Shown in pieces: positions 1 to 6,980 of a stretch of DNA of 9,598 nt (position 1 is its first letter; each line of letters begins with the position of its first letter). Under the pieces are notes generated by a model, which was given only the letters and a program-made list of their open reading frames with translations, was not told where the DNA came from and did not search any database. The translations under genes and the position numbers were made by a program. The stretch covers positions 1 through 9,598 of the forward strand of contig JABJOR010000208.1 in assembly GCA_018664265.1 (NCBI GenBank), read 5' to 3'. The DNA comes from Rhodospirillales bacterium. Its GTDB lineage: Bacteria; Pseudomonadota; Alphaproteobacteria; Rhodospirillales; Casp-alpha2.

Positions 1-914
1 ATTCGGGCCAAAGCGTAAGCTTTCTGCGATATTTCTTTGAAAAGAATTTCCGGCCCTATCTGGTTTTCAATACGGGTGACCCGGTCGGCTTGTTTACCGG
101 GTATTATGAAGCGCAGTTGCAAGGCTCATGGCAGCCTGGCGGTGTCTACAATGTCCCCATTCATGCCCGTCCCAAGGATATTATTTCCGTCGATCTGGGT
201 AAATTCCGGGCTGAGCTTTCCGGAACGGTGGTTGCCGGACGCATGGAAAAAAATGAATTCCTGCCCTATTATGATCGCGCAGCCATCATGGGTGGTGCGC
301 TGTCCGGAAAGCAACTTGAGCTGATGTGGGTAAACTCTGCCGTAGATGCATTTTTCCTGCATATTCAAGGCTCTGGTCGGGTTATTATGGAAGACGGCAG
401 CTCGGTGCGCGTTGGCTACGCCGGACGCAACGGTGCGCGGTATGTGGCTGTCGGGCGTGAGTTAATTGCCGCGGGACTGGTGTCACAGGAAGACATGTCC
501 ATGCAAGCCATTCGGGCCTGGATGGAAGCCAATCCGGTGGCAGCCCAGGCGCTGATGAACACCAATCCGTCTTATATATTTTTCCGTCTTCTGGATGAAG
601 CCAACCCGGTTGGCGCACAAGGCGTCGAGCTGACGGCAGGGTACAGCCTCGCCGTGGATGATGATTTTATCCCTTACGGTATGCCGATCTGGCTGGATAT
701 TACGGACCCGCGTGATCCAGACCATAAAACACCATTGCGCCGATTGGTGGTCTCGCAAGATACCGGCAGCGCCATAAAAGGCCCTGTACGCGGTGATCTG
801 TTTTGGGGTGGTGGACGAGAGGCCGCCGCCGCCGCCGGGGTGATGAAAGAACACGGCATGTATTATCTGTTATTGCCGCGTAAAAATGTCGCCTCGGAAA
901 TTGAGATATATTAA
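1..914 (+). CDS. mltA: Membrane-bound lytic murein transglycosylase A (MltA), 5'-truncated by window start
   Basis: MltA cleaves the glycan strands of peptidoglycan in the periplasm, releasing 1,6-anhydromuropeptides. The frame is open from base 3 to a TAA at 912-914; the signal peptide and N-terminal part lie outside the window. Family signatures seen: GLFTGYYEAQLQGS near the left edge, FFLHIQGSGRV, VGYAGRNG, NPSYIFFR, the GYSLAVD...IPYGMPIWLD stretch of the 3D (three-aspartate) domain, and QDTGSAIKGPVRGDLFWG near the C-terminus. The Asp of DTGSAIKG (codon 759-761) aligns by recognition with the catalytic Asp of E. coli MltA. An apparent TTG start at 90 is internal, because conserved MltA sequence continues upstream of it. 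The C-terminus looks complete. The gene ends 18 nt before lutA, suggesting one transcript. Family assignment is firm; the true start cannot be seen. Confidence 0.95.
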   Translation, partial: SGQSVSFLRYFFEKNFRPYLVFNTGDPVGLFTGYYEAQLQGSWQPGGVYNVPIHARPKDIISVDLGKFRAELSGTVVAGRMEKNEFLPYYDRAAIMGGALSGKQLELMWVNSAVDAFFLHIQGSGRVIMEDGSSVRVGYAGRNGARYVAVGRELIAAGLVSQEDMSMQAIRAWMEANPVAAQALMNTNPSYIFFRLLDEANPVGAQGVELTAGYSLAVDDDFIPYGMPIWLDITDPRDPDHKTPLRRLVVSQDTGSAIKGPVRGDLFWGGGREAAAAAGVMKEHGMYYLLLPRKNVASEIEIY

Positions 915-932
915 GCCTGCAGGAAAGATGCC

Positions 933-1715
933 GTGAAAAATTCGCCTGAAAAACCAAGTGTTGCGCTGTATGTAACTTGTCTGGTTGATCTGACGCGGCC
1001 CGGCGTTGGCTTTGCGGCCGTTAAATTGCTGGAAGATGCGGGATGTGTGCTGAGTGTGCCCGAAACTCAAACCTGCTGTGGTCAACCCGCGTATAATGCA
1101 GGTGATCAGGGTGATGCACGGGCATTGGCATTACAGGTTATTGAGAATTTCAGCGGTTATGATTATGTTGTCATCCCCTCCGGGTCCTGCGCCGCCATGA
1201 TTAAAGATCATTATCCGAAATTGTTTAAAGATGATCCTGCAATGCTTAAGCGCAGCGTTGATCTGGCTCAGCGAACCTGGGAGCTCACGGCGTTTTTGCG
1301 CGATGTGATGCAGTATTCCCCGCAAAATGTTTCTTGCCCCGGCTCGGCTACCTATCATGACAGCTGTTCGGGCTTGCGTGAGTTGAACATCAAGGATCAG
1401 CCACGGGACTTGTTGGGGGCGGTGGATGGCCTGACTATTGTTGAAGCCGATCTGGCGGAGACCTGTTGCGGGTTTGGTGGGCTGTTTTGTGTCAAATACC
1501 CCGATATCTCAAGCGCCATGGCGGATCGCAAGATCGATGATATTGTGAACACAGGCGCGGATACCCTGCTGGGCGGCGATTTGGGGTGTTTGATGAATTT
1601 GGCTGGTCGCATGAGCCGTCGTGGAGAAAAACTTAAAGTCTGGCATGTAGCAGAAGTTCTGGCGGGCATGACTGAAGGCACGCGACCCATATCCGGTGAT
1701 AAAGATGCAAAGTAA
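933..1715 (+). CDS. lutA: L-lactate utilization complex subunit LutA (cysteine-rich CCG-domain Fe-S oxidoreductase, YkgE type)
   Basis: LutA is one of three cytoplasmic subunits (LutABC) that oxidise L-lactate to pyruvate. The 260-residue product has two cysteine-rich CCG domains: Cys16, Cys48-Cys49-Gly50 and Cys86 in the first, and Cys145, Cys178-Cys179-Gly180 and Cys219 in the second. These are the cluster-binding pattern of the heterodisulfide-reductase-like CCG family. The opening VALYVTCLVDLTRPGVG is characteristic of LutA. The start is GTG at 933, preceded by an AGGAAAG ribosome site at 921-927; the ATG at 928 meets a stop after two codons and can be dismissed. It overlaps the start of lutB and is followed by lutC, so the set is complete. 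Glycolate oxidase GlcF-type proteins share the fold, but the LutB/LutC neighbours settle the name. Lactate as substrate is inferred from family and context. Confidence 0.93.
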   Translation: MKNSPEKPSVALYVTCLVDLTRPGVGFAAVKLLEDAGCVLSVPETQTCCGQPAYNAGDQGDARALALQVIENFSGYDYVVIPSGSCAAMIKDHYPKLFKDDPAMLKRSVDLAQRTWELTAFLRDVMQYSPQNVSCPGSATYHDSCSGLRELNIKDQPRDLLGAVDGLTIVEADLAETCCGFGGLFCVKYPDISSAMADRKIDDIVNTGADTLLGGDLGCLMNLAGRMSRRGEKLKVWHVAEVLAGMTEGTRPISGDKDAK

Positions 1716-3132
1716 AACTGCGCACTTCAAAGAAAATGCGAAAAAAGCCCTGGGCGATGCTCAGCTTCAGCGGGTTCTGGACAAATTTTCTACGGGCTTT
1801 CCGGTAAAACGTGCACAGGCCGCAGCGCGTCTGCCGGAATTTGAAGATCTGCGCGATGCGGCGCGCGATATTCGTGCCCATGTTCTGGACAACCTGGATG
1901 TCTATCTGGAACGCTTCGAGACCAAGGTTATTGAGACTGGTGGCATGGTGCATTGGGCGCGGGGTGGCTCGGACGCCTGCTCGATCATTGGTGATATCTG
2001 CAAATCTGTTGATGCCAAAACTGTGACCAAGAGCAAATCCATGATCGGCGAAGAAATCGCCATCAATGATTATCTGGAGAAAAATGGTGTTGATCCGGTG
2101 GAAACCGACCTCGGGGAATACATCATCCAACTTCGCGACGAGCCGCCCAGTCATATTATTGTGCCAGCGGTGCATTTGTCCAAAGAACAGGTCGCCGAGA
2201 CCTTTCGCGAGAAACACACCGACCTTCCAGCCGACAGGGTACTGGATAATCCCCGGATATTGCTGGATGAAGCCCGCGGCAAGCTTCGCGAAAAATTTTT
2301 AAGCGCCGATGTGGGCCTCAGCGGGGCCAATATGCTGGTTGCCGAGACAGGCTCCATTGCGCTGGTTACCAATGAAGGTAATGCGGACCTCAGCGTCGGC
2401 CTGCCCCGGGTCCATATTGTGCTGGCCTCTATTGAGAAAGTCGTGCCGTGCATGGAAGATGCCTGGACCTTGCTGCGCGTTCTGGCACGATCCGCCACCG
2501 GGCAGGATTTATCGGTCTACACATCCTTTGTCACCGGGCCCAAACGGTCGGATGATCTGGACGGCCCGGAAGAATTCCATGTGGTGCTGCTGGATAACGG
2601 ACGCAGCAGTATGCTGGGCAGCGAATTTCACGACATGTTGCGTTGTATCAAGTGCGGCAGCTGCATCAACCATTGCCCGGTTTACGCCAAGATTGGCGGT
2701 CACGCTTACGGCTGGGTCTATCCCGGACCCATGGGCTCGGTGCTCAGCCCGGCCTTGCTGGGGGATGTCTCCGCCAACGATTTGCCCAATGCCTCAACCC
2801 TGTGCGGCAAATGCGAGACCGTTTGCCCGGTCCGTATCCCCCTGCCCGAAATGCTGCGCCAGTGGCGAAATCGCCAATTTGAGGCCAACCAGATGCCAAC
2901 CCGCCAACGTTTGGGCTTGCGGGCCTGGGCCTGGCTTGCGCGGAGGCCACGGACCTATCGTCTGGTTATGGAAATTGGAACCGGGTTGTTAACGAAGCTG
3001 GCGCCCCGCAACGGGCGCTTCAAAAATTTGCCGTTTGCAAAGGGTTGGACCAGCAAACGTGACCTGCCCGCTCCGCAAGGCAAAACATTTATGGCCCAGT
3101 GGAAACAACGTTCAAATGGGGGCTCCTCATGA
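1705..3132 (+). CDS. lutB: L-lactate utilization complex iron-sulfur subunit LutB (LUD domain plus ferredoxin domain)
   Basis: LutB is the iron-sulfur electron-transfer subunit of the LutABC lactate oxidation complex. The 475-residue product has an N-terminal LUD domain (roughly residues 60-300, with IGEEIAINDYLEKNGVDPVETDLGEYIIQL and an AETGS motif at 213-217). A ferredoxin-like segment follows, with CxxCxxCxxxCP at Cys314, 317, 320 and 324 and CxxCxxxCP at Cys367, 370 and 374. The C-terminal tail (about 385-475) is typical of LutB/YkgF. I chose ATG 1705 because GGTGA at 1695-1699 sits five bases upstream; an in-frame GTG at 1696 would add three residues. The gene overlaps lutA by 11 nt and lutC by 4 nt (ATGA), pointing to translational coupling. 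No cluster ligand of the usual pattern is missing. Confidence 0.95.
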   Translation: MQSKTAHFKENAKKALGDAQLQRVLDKFSTGFPVKRAQAAARLPEFEDLRDAARDIRAHVLDNLDVYLERFETKVIETGGMVHWARGGSDACSIIGDICKSVDAKTVTKSKSMIGEEIAINDYLEKNGVDPVETDLGEYIIQLRDEPPSHIIVPAVHLSKEQVAETFREKHTDLPADRVLDNPRILLDEARGKLREKFLSADVGLSGANMLVAETGSIALVTNEGNADLSVGLPRVHIVLASIEKVVPCMEDAWTLLRVLARSATGQDLSVYTSFVTGPKRSDDLDGPEEFHVVLLDNGRSSMLGSEFHDMLRCIKCGSCINHCPVYAKIGGHAYGWVYPGPMGSVLSPALLGDVSANDLPNASTLCGKCETVCPVRIPLPEMLRQWRNRQFEANQMPTRQRLGLRAWAWLARRPRTYRLVMEIGTGLLTKLAPRNGRFKNLPFAKGWTSKRDLPAPQGKTFMAQWKQRSNGGSS

Positions 3133-3782
3133 CCACCAGCATGCGCGATGAAATCCTCAACTCTGTCCGACAATCCTGCAATGCCAGCTCAGCACAGGCC
3201 GTTGACGACCGCATCGGTCTGCGCCAACCCAATGTGGTTCCGGCGCGCGGCGGCGGCGGAGATAAGATCAGTCACGTGACCTTTGTTGAAGAAGCCGGGC
3301 TGGCTGGCGCAGATATTGAGTGCGTAGATGCTTTAAAGGGCGTGCCTGCAGCACTGGCAGCTTACCTGAAGCAGCAAGAAAGTGGTGGAAATCTCCGCCT
3401 TGCCACTGATCCGCTTATGCAAGATATTCCCTGGGAACAAGAGCTGTTCTTGAAACCTGCCAGTGGTGCCGCAACAGGCGAAGATGGTGTGGGCGTCAGC
3501 ATTGCCCTGGCTGGTATAGCCGAAACCGGCTCAGTCATGATGGCCTCAAGCCCAGAGCGCCCCGCTATGCTCAACGTGTTGCCTCTGATCAATGTGGTTT
3601 TGTTGCCGGAAAGCCGTATCGTTGGTAATTATGAGCAATCTCTTAACCTTGTTCGCGGAAACATGCCCCGTATGGTAACCTATATTACCGGGCCGTCGCG
3701 CACTGCCGATATAGAGTTGGAGCTGTTGATGGGTGCCCACGGGCCGCAGCGGTTGTTGATTATGCTGATCGGGGAGGCTTGA
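3129..3782 (+). CDS. lutC: L-lactate utilization complex subunit LutC (LUD-domain protein)
   Basis: LutC is the third subunit of the lactate oxidation complex; it has only a LUD domain and no iron-sulfur ligands. The product is 217 residues, close to the usual size. Motifs seen are GIAETGS at 129-135, a following SSPERPAMLNVLP stretch, and the C-terminal TGPSRTADIELELLMGAHGP (from about residue 187), which is diagnostic for this family. ATG 3129 overlaps the lutB stop as ATGA and has a GGGGG ribosome site at 3118-3122. The frame remains open upstream to a GTG at 3099, but that lies inside lutB and has no better ribosome site. The gene ends five bases before the smr start. The specific role of LutC in the reaction is not settled by sequence. 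Confidence 0.93.
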   Translation: MTTSMRDEILNSVRQSCNASSAQAVDDRIGLRQPNVVPARGGGGDKISHVTFVEEAGLAGADIECVDALKGVPAALAAYLKQQESGGNLRLATDPLMQDIPWEQELFLKPASGAATGEDGVGVSIALAGIAETGSVMMASSPERPAMLNVLPLINVVLLPESRIVGNYEQSLNLVRGNMPRMVTYITGPSRTADIELELLMGAHGPQRLLIMLIGEA

Positions 3783-3787
3783 TCGAC

Positions 3788-4387
3788 ATGGTAAAGCGCG
3801 AGAAAAACATTCAGAAAGGTGCCGGGATTGAAGATGATAATGCCCTATGGCAGGGTGTTGCGGGCTCTGTTCGTCCCCTGACCCGTGGCAAGAACCGGGT
3901 CTTTGATCATGATGAAGACTTGGTCGAACAGGCCGTTGCGAAGGTTCCGTCCAGCAAGCACCCCCCAAAGAAAAAATTCAAAACACGCCCCTCTCAGGTG
4001 GAAGAGACCCTACAAGCTCCCTCAAAATCCCATGAAATTACACACGGATTGGCAGCGGGCGTTGATAAGCGCACAAATATGCGCTTAATCAAAGGTCAAA
4101 TTCCACCGGAAGCTACACTGGACCTTCATGGCCATACCCAGGCAACGGCTCACCGGGCCCTGGATGCCTTCATAGACGCGGCTTACGAGACTGGCAAACG
4201 GTGCGTTCGTGTGGTTACGGGCAAGGGCTTGCGCTTAGATACAGGCGAAATCGGCGTTTTGCGTCAAAATGTGCCCCATTGGTTGAATAGTGCGCGTCTG
4301 CGGCCCAAAATTTTGGCCTTCAGCCACGCACCCAAACGCGATGGCGGCGAAGGTGCGCTGTATGTTCTGTTAAAGCGTAAACGGTAA
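3788..4387 (+). CDS. Smr/MutS2-domain protein (Smr endonuclease-like)
   Basis: This 199-residue protein has a basic, low-complexity N-terminal half and a C-terminal Smr domain (about residues 108-197). Domain motifs are LDLHG at 111-115, TGKG at 144-147 and DGGEGALYVLL at 185-195. Smr domains are nucleic-acid binding and several have nicking or RNA-cleaving activity; the exact role of stand-alone alphaproteobacterial versions is not firmly established. Residues 18-31 (DNALWQGVAGSVRP) resemble the short N-terminal motif of alphaproteobacterial Smr proteins. ATG 3788 is preferred, with GGAGG at 3773-3777 ten bases upstream; a TTG at 3779 overlapping the lutC stop would add three residues and is too close to that site. 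It sits 16 nt before the XRE gene. The domain is certain; the molecular target is unknown. Confidence 0.9.
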   Translation: MVKREKNIQKGAGIEDDNALWQGVAGSVRPLTRGKNRVFDHDEDLVEQAVAKVPSSKHPPKKKFKTRPSQVEETLQAPSKSHEITHGLAAGVDKRTNMRLIKGQIPPEATLDLHGHTQATAHRALDAFIDAAYETGKRCVRVVTGKGLRLDTGEIGVLRQNVPHWLNSARLRPKILAFSHAPKRDGGEGALYVLLKRKR

Positions 4388-4403
4388 AGGGAGGCCTGCA
4401 GCC

Positions 4404-4811
4404 ATGACCCCGTTTGGAGCCCGAGTGCGGGAATTGCGTAAACTAAAGGGTGTGAAGCTTAAGCAAATGGCGGAAGATTTGGGCGTCTCGAGCGCCTATC
4501 TGTCGGCGTTGGAACACGGCCACCGGGGCCAGCCCGCACCGGGCATGGTCATGCAAATCTGCGGATACTTTGATTTGATCTGGGATGACGCCGAAGCGCT
4601 CAAAAAACTGGTCACTCTGTCGCGCCCTCGCGCCACCATCGATACCGCTGGCCTCAACCCCAAGGCTACCGAGCTTGCCAATATGCTGTCCGAAACCATC
4701 CACGAGCTGGACGACGACACCATTGACTGGATCATCAACGAAATCCGCGGCCGCATTGGTGCCAAAAACCTCGGCAACAAACTGGATGCCAAGGGTGGGC
4801 CACGGTATTAA
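4404..4811 (+). CDS. XRE-family helix-turn-helix DNA-binding protein
   Basis: This is a small cytoplasmic DNA-binding protein of 135 residues. The N-terminal third is an XRE/Cro-type helix-turn-helix: residues about 6-60, with the helix-turn-helix core at about 18-39 (KLKQMAEDLGVSSAYLSALE). The C-terminal half is helical and acidic (HELDDDTIDWIINEIRGRIG) and may mediate oligomerisation, which is an inference. ATG 4404 is preceded by GGGAGG at 4389-4394 with nine bases spacing. It is the last gene of the + strand run that starts with mltA. Its target is unknown; a palindrome lies only 15 bases after its stop (4826-4840), which could be an operator or a weak terminator. It is unlikely to be a phage repressor, since nothing phage-like is nearby. 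Confidence 0.88.
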   Translation: MTPFGARVRELRKLKGVKLKQMAEDLGVSSAYLSALEHGHRGQPAPGMVMQICGYFDLIWDDAEALKKLVTLSRPRATIDTAGLNPKATELANMLSETIHELDDDTIDWIINEIRGRIGAKNLGNKLDAKGGPRY

Positions 4812-4825
4812 TTGTGAAATGATGA

Positions 4826-4840
4826 AATTCTTCAAGAATT
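4826..4840. repeat. Perfect odd palindrome with TTCTT/AAGAA core after the XRE gene
   Basis: AATTCTT, a central C, then AAGAATT form a perfect 7-bp inverted repeat 15 bases after the XRE stop codon. A T-run at 4850-4854 follows at ten bases, so it might act as a weak AU-rich terminator. The alternative is a protein-binding site, perhaps for the XRE protein itself. The stem has little GC, so terminator function is doubtful. Confidence 0.4.
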
Positions 4841-4903
4841 AACCAATAGTTTTTCAAACACACAAGAAAAAAGTAAAATTCATGTAGCAATAGCCATGTT
4901 GAA

Positions 4904-4933
4904 TCCTACATTAATAACGGCCCTAATGTAGGA
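4904..4933. repeat. Perfect 10-bp inverted repeat with 10-nt loop
   Basis: TCCTACATTA (4904-4913) is exactly the reverse complement of TAATGTAGGA (4924-4933), with a 10-base loop, ATAACGGCCC. No T-run follows on either strand, so it is a poor factor-independent terminator. It could be an operator, an RNA hairpin in a leader or trailer, or a remnant of a repeat element. The repeat itself is certain; its role is unknown. Confidence 0.6.
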
Positions 4934-5156
4934 AAATCACAATTCGATTAGAGCCCAAATGGCTTTGTTGCTTAGTGCGCTTGCAGTAAGGGTCAAAATG
5001 CTGGCTGTCTGCATAGGGAGGGCTACAAGAACGATATAAATTGGGGAGAAGTTGAGTTTGTGCTGCAAAGTTTTCTTAATATCTGGGATGACGAGCTATA
5101 CACAAGACTCGCTATGATAAAGTTACACTCTATTAATCTTAGTTGGAGTATTTACT

Positions 5157-5417
5157 GTGACAAAAATATTAAAATCTGACACGAACCCTACTGGATTGCG
5201 TTTGGAAGATGCCTTGCGAACAATCCGAAACGATATTCTCACTCGGTGCTTGAATATGAGCGATGATGGACGCAAACAGGCCGAACACGTTCTAGCAAAC
5301 AACATGCAAATTTTGCCGATGTTAAGTGATGCCATTGGGCTGGCTGAGGATTCTACGATGGTGCTTGGTCAAGCATTTGGGACAGATGACGCTGAAAAGG
5401 GACAGTTGCCTAGCTGA
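5157..5417 (+). CDS. Small protein of unknown function (86 aa)
   Basis: I do not recognise a named family. The 86-residue product is probably cytoplasmic: there is no signal peptide or membrane segment. Its core (about residues 13-75) looks helical, with GLRLEDALRTIRNDILTRCL, then KQAEHVLANNMQILPML, then a Ser/Thr-containing helix around AIGLAEDST. It has a single Cys, at position 31. The GTG start at 5157 is supported by GGAG at 5145-5148 with eight bases spacing. Codon use and composition look more protein-like than the flanking gaps, so I think it is a real gene. It stands alone: 345 nt after the XRE gene and convergent with the solute-binding protein gene, with 169 nt between them. A weak imperfect stem (GTTgCCTAG at 5405-5413 with CTAGGAAC at 5432-5439) spans its end and is not a convincing terminator. 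Confidence 0.65.
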   Translation: MTKILKSDTNPTGLRLEDALRTIRNDILTRCLNMSDDGRKQAEHVLANNMQILPMLSDAIGLAEDSTMVLGQAFGTDDAEKGQLPS

Positions 5418-5586
5418 GAAGAGTTGGGATTCTAGGAACTGGGTTAACTACTCCGAGTTTGAGTCAGGTCGGATTTTTGTCCTTGAGTTGCGTTTTCATC
5501 TCCTTGCGCCCGATCAGGCTGTATGTTTTCAAATTTATTGAGCGATGGACAAGGCAGATCAACACGGAAGGCATAAATAACCTCCC

Positions 5587-6825
5587 TCACTTTTTTATCA
5601 AAGCTCTCAGTTTTTCAAATTCTTGTATGTAATAATCTATATCACCGGGGTCGGAAAAAAATTTTCCTAAAAGTTTTGTTCCTGCTCGTCCTGTTTCAGG
5701 CGGACTATTGCGATTAAAGAAATAAGAAAAACCAGCGCTTGATTTCAAATGTTGTGAGGCGGCTAAAAGCAACTCATCATCAACGTCCTGCGATACCGCA
5801 TTCGGTGATAAGTATCCGGAAGCCCGATTGATTTGATTGGATATGTCTGGTTGAGCAAAGTACGAAAGAACTTTTTTAGCGGCAGCCTTATGCTTGGATT
5901 GGCTAGGGATAAACAGGATATTGAGCGGCGCTTCCTCGTAAAGTGGAATTGAAGTGTCTATTTGGGGAAACCTGAAAAATCCAATATCCGGTTTTTGATT
6001 CTTCGGAATTTTGGACAGCACGAAGCTACCAATCAGATACATTCCACCTTTGTTACGATAGAGAAAAGGTAAAGCCTTTAAAAATGTTAAGTTGTCATGA
6101 TCTTTGAGAAAATAACCTTTTTCAATCAGGTCTCTCATTTGTTCAAGGGTTGTTCTTACTCTTCCATCCGTGAATGGAATATTTCCAGCAGTGAGTTGTG
6201 TATGGAACTCTAATCCATGCATTCGAAGATTAAGATAGGAAAACCAGCTCGCAGCAGGGAACGGGGTTTTGGTGGCCATGACCATAGGCGTTATATTTGC
6301 TTCTTTAAAAATCTCGCAAATTTCTAAAAATTCTTGCCATGATTTTGGTGGCGTCAAATTGAGTTTTTTAAATAATGATTTTTTATAAAAAAACCCCCAA
6401 GGGTAATAGGAAAGAGGTAGCCCATATTGCTTGTTATTTATAGTTACAGATTTTTTTATATTTGAAAAATAGTAATCAAATTTTTCCTGTTTCCATAGAC
6501 TTTCTATTGGCTCAATTTGGCCTTTTGAGGCTCTTTGCTCAAATCCATATCCAGCAAATCCTAAAAATATATCTACAGGGCAATTTTGATCCTCTAAGCA
6601 AGCATCCCGCCTGGCGTGGTAATCTTCATTCAAATATAACTTGTAACTTAATTCAATATTCTCGTTTTCCTCATTGAAGCGCTGAACCAACTGGGCAACG
6701 GTTGCTCGATATTCTCCTGAAATCATAAGAGCATTTATAACCACTGGTTCTTTTGTGGCGGCAGCTGAGGATTGAATGGTAAATACAAACAAAAGAAGTG
6801 TAATAAATCTTATAGAGATAAGCAT
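5587..6825 (-). CDS. Periplasmic sugar-type ABC transporter solute-binding protein (family 1), orphan
   Basis: The product is a secreted binding protein of the extracellular solute-binding family 1 (MalE/UgpB-like), which captures a ligand, usually a carbohydrate, in the periplasm. I take ATG 6825 as start (412 residues): it gives a clean signal peptide, hydrophobic at about 7-18, with likely cleavage after SSAAA near residue 23, and AGGTG about eight bases upstream. An ATG at 6870 would add 15 residues ahead of the signal peptide and lacks a ribosome site. Family features are YGLPLSYYPWGFFYKKSLF (134-152), TPPKSW (158-163), the ITPM segment and the WFSYLNLRMHGLEFH stretch. Cys76 and Cys82 could form a periplasmic disulfide. 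No permease or ATPase gene is adjacent, so the ligand and partner are unknown. Composition is much more AT-rich than the flanking blocks, consistent with acquisition by transfer. Confidence 0.87.
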   Translation of the reverse strand: MLISIRFITLLLFVFTIQSSAAATKEPVVINALMISGEYRATVAQLVQRFNEENENIELSYKLYLNEDYHARRDACLEDQNCPVDIFLGFAGYGFEQRASKGQIEPIESLWKQEKFDYYFSNIKKSVTINNKQYGLPLSYYPWGFFYKKSLFKKLNLTPPKSWQEFLEICEIFKEANITPMVMATKTPFPAASWFSYLNLRMHGLEFHTQLTAGNIPFTDGRVRTTLEQMRDLIEKGYFLKDHDNLTFLKALPFLYRNKGGMYLIGSFVLSKIPKNQKPDIGFFRFPQIDTSIPLYEEAPLNILFIPSQSKHKAAAKKVLSYFAQPDISNQINRASGYLSPNAVSQDVDDELLLAASQHLKSSAGFSYFFNRNSPPETGRAGTKLLGKFFSDPGDIDYYIQEFEKLRALIKK

Positions 6826-6892
6826 TATTTTCACACCTGTGAACCAGTTGGTTTCATTGATTAATATCATAAAATCAGGATTCTTATATAAT

Positions 6893-6906
6893 ATTTCTTA
6901 AGAAAT
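6893..6906. repeat. 14-bp perfect palindrome upstream of the binding-protein gene
   Basis: ATTTCTTAAGAAAT is a perfect even palindrome, 68 to 81 bases upstream of the chosen binding-protein start. It abuts AT-rich bases that could be a -10 element on the - strand, the position expected of a repressor site. It shares the TTCTT/AAGAA core with the palindrome at 4826-4840. Operator function is an inference, and AT-rich DNA produces such palindromes fairly easily. Confidence 0.4.
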
Positions 6907-6965
6907 TTGCCAGGAACTTTGACACAATCTCAGTTAATCCTATGAAATAGATTTTTGAGGAATAC

Positions 6966-6980
6966 GCCTTAAGGCTTTTT
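6966..6980 (+). terminator. Possible weak terminator-like palindrome plus T-run
   Basis: GCCTTAAGGC at 6966-6975 is a perfect palindrome directly followed by TTTTT on the + strand. As RNA it would form only a three- or four-bp stem. No + strand gene ends here, so the orientation does not match the neighbouring leftward genes. Confidence that it terminates anything is low. Confidence 0.15.

Larger units (their letters stand above)
4812..5156. other. 345-nt AT-rich gap between the XRE gene and the small unknown gene
   Basis: No complete gene was found here on either strand. The stretch holds a 15-base palindrome at 4826-4840, a perfect 10-bp inverted repeat at 4904-4933, and a weak -10-like hexamer (TATGAT, 5113-5118) with no convincing -35, upstream of the next gene. 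One + frame is open from 4976 to a TGA at 5177-5179, about 67 codons, but it lacks a supported start. Base composition is clearly more AT-rich than the genes to the left. Confidence 0.6.

Noticed and set aside
4957..4970. TGGCTTTGTTGC, resembling the terminal inverted repeats of some IS5-type insertion sequences
   Set aside because: No matching inverted end, no target duplication and no transposase remnant were found nearby. The only inverted 10-base match, near 7819, lies inside the EamA coding sequence.
4959..5039. Short + strand frame starting at an ATG, about 26 codons, hydrophobic at its start
   Set aside because: It has no convincing ribosome site, is very short and shows nothing recognisable.
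5326..5541. 71-codon + strand frame overlapping the end of the small unknown gene
   Set aside because: Much of it is out of frame within the better-supported gene at 5157-5417, and the remainder has no recognisable protein character.
5545..5580. Eleven-codon ATG frame just before the 3' end of the binding-protein gene
   Set aside because: It is too short, has no ribosome site and shows no similarity that I recognise.
6869..6960. Possible sigma-54 promoter (TGGCA) upstream of the binding-protein gene
   Set aside because: The GC dinucleotide needed at the -12 position is absent at the right spacing.
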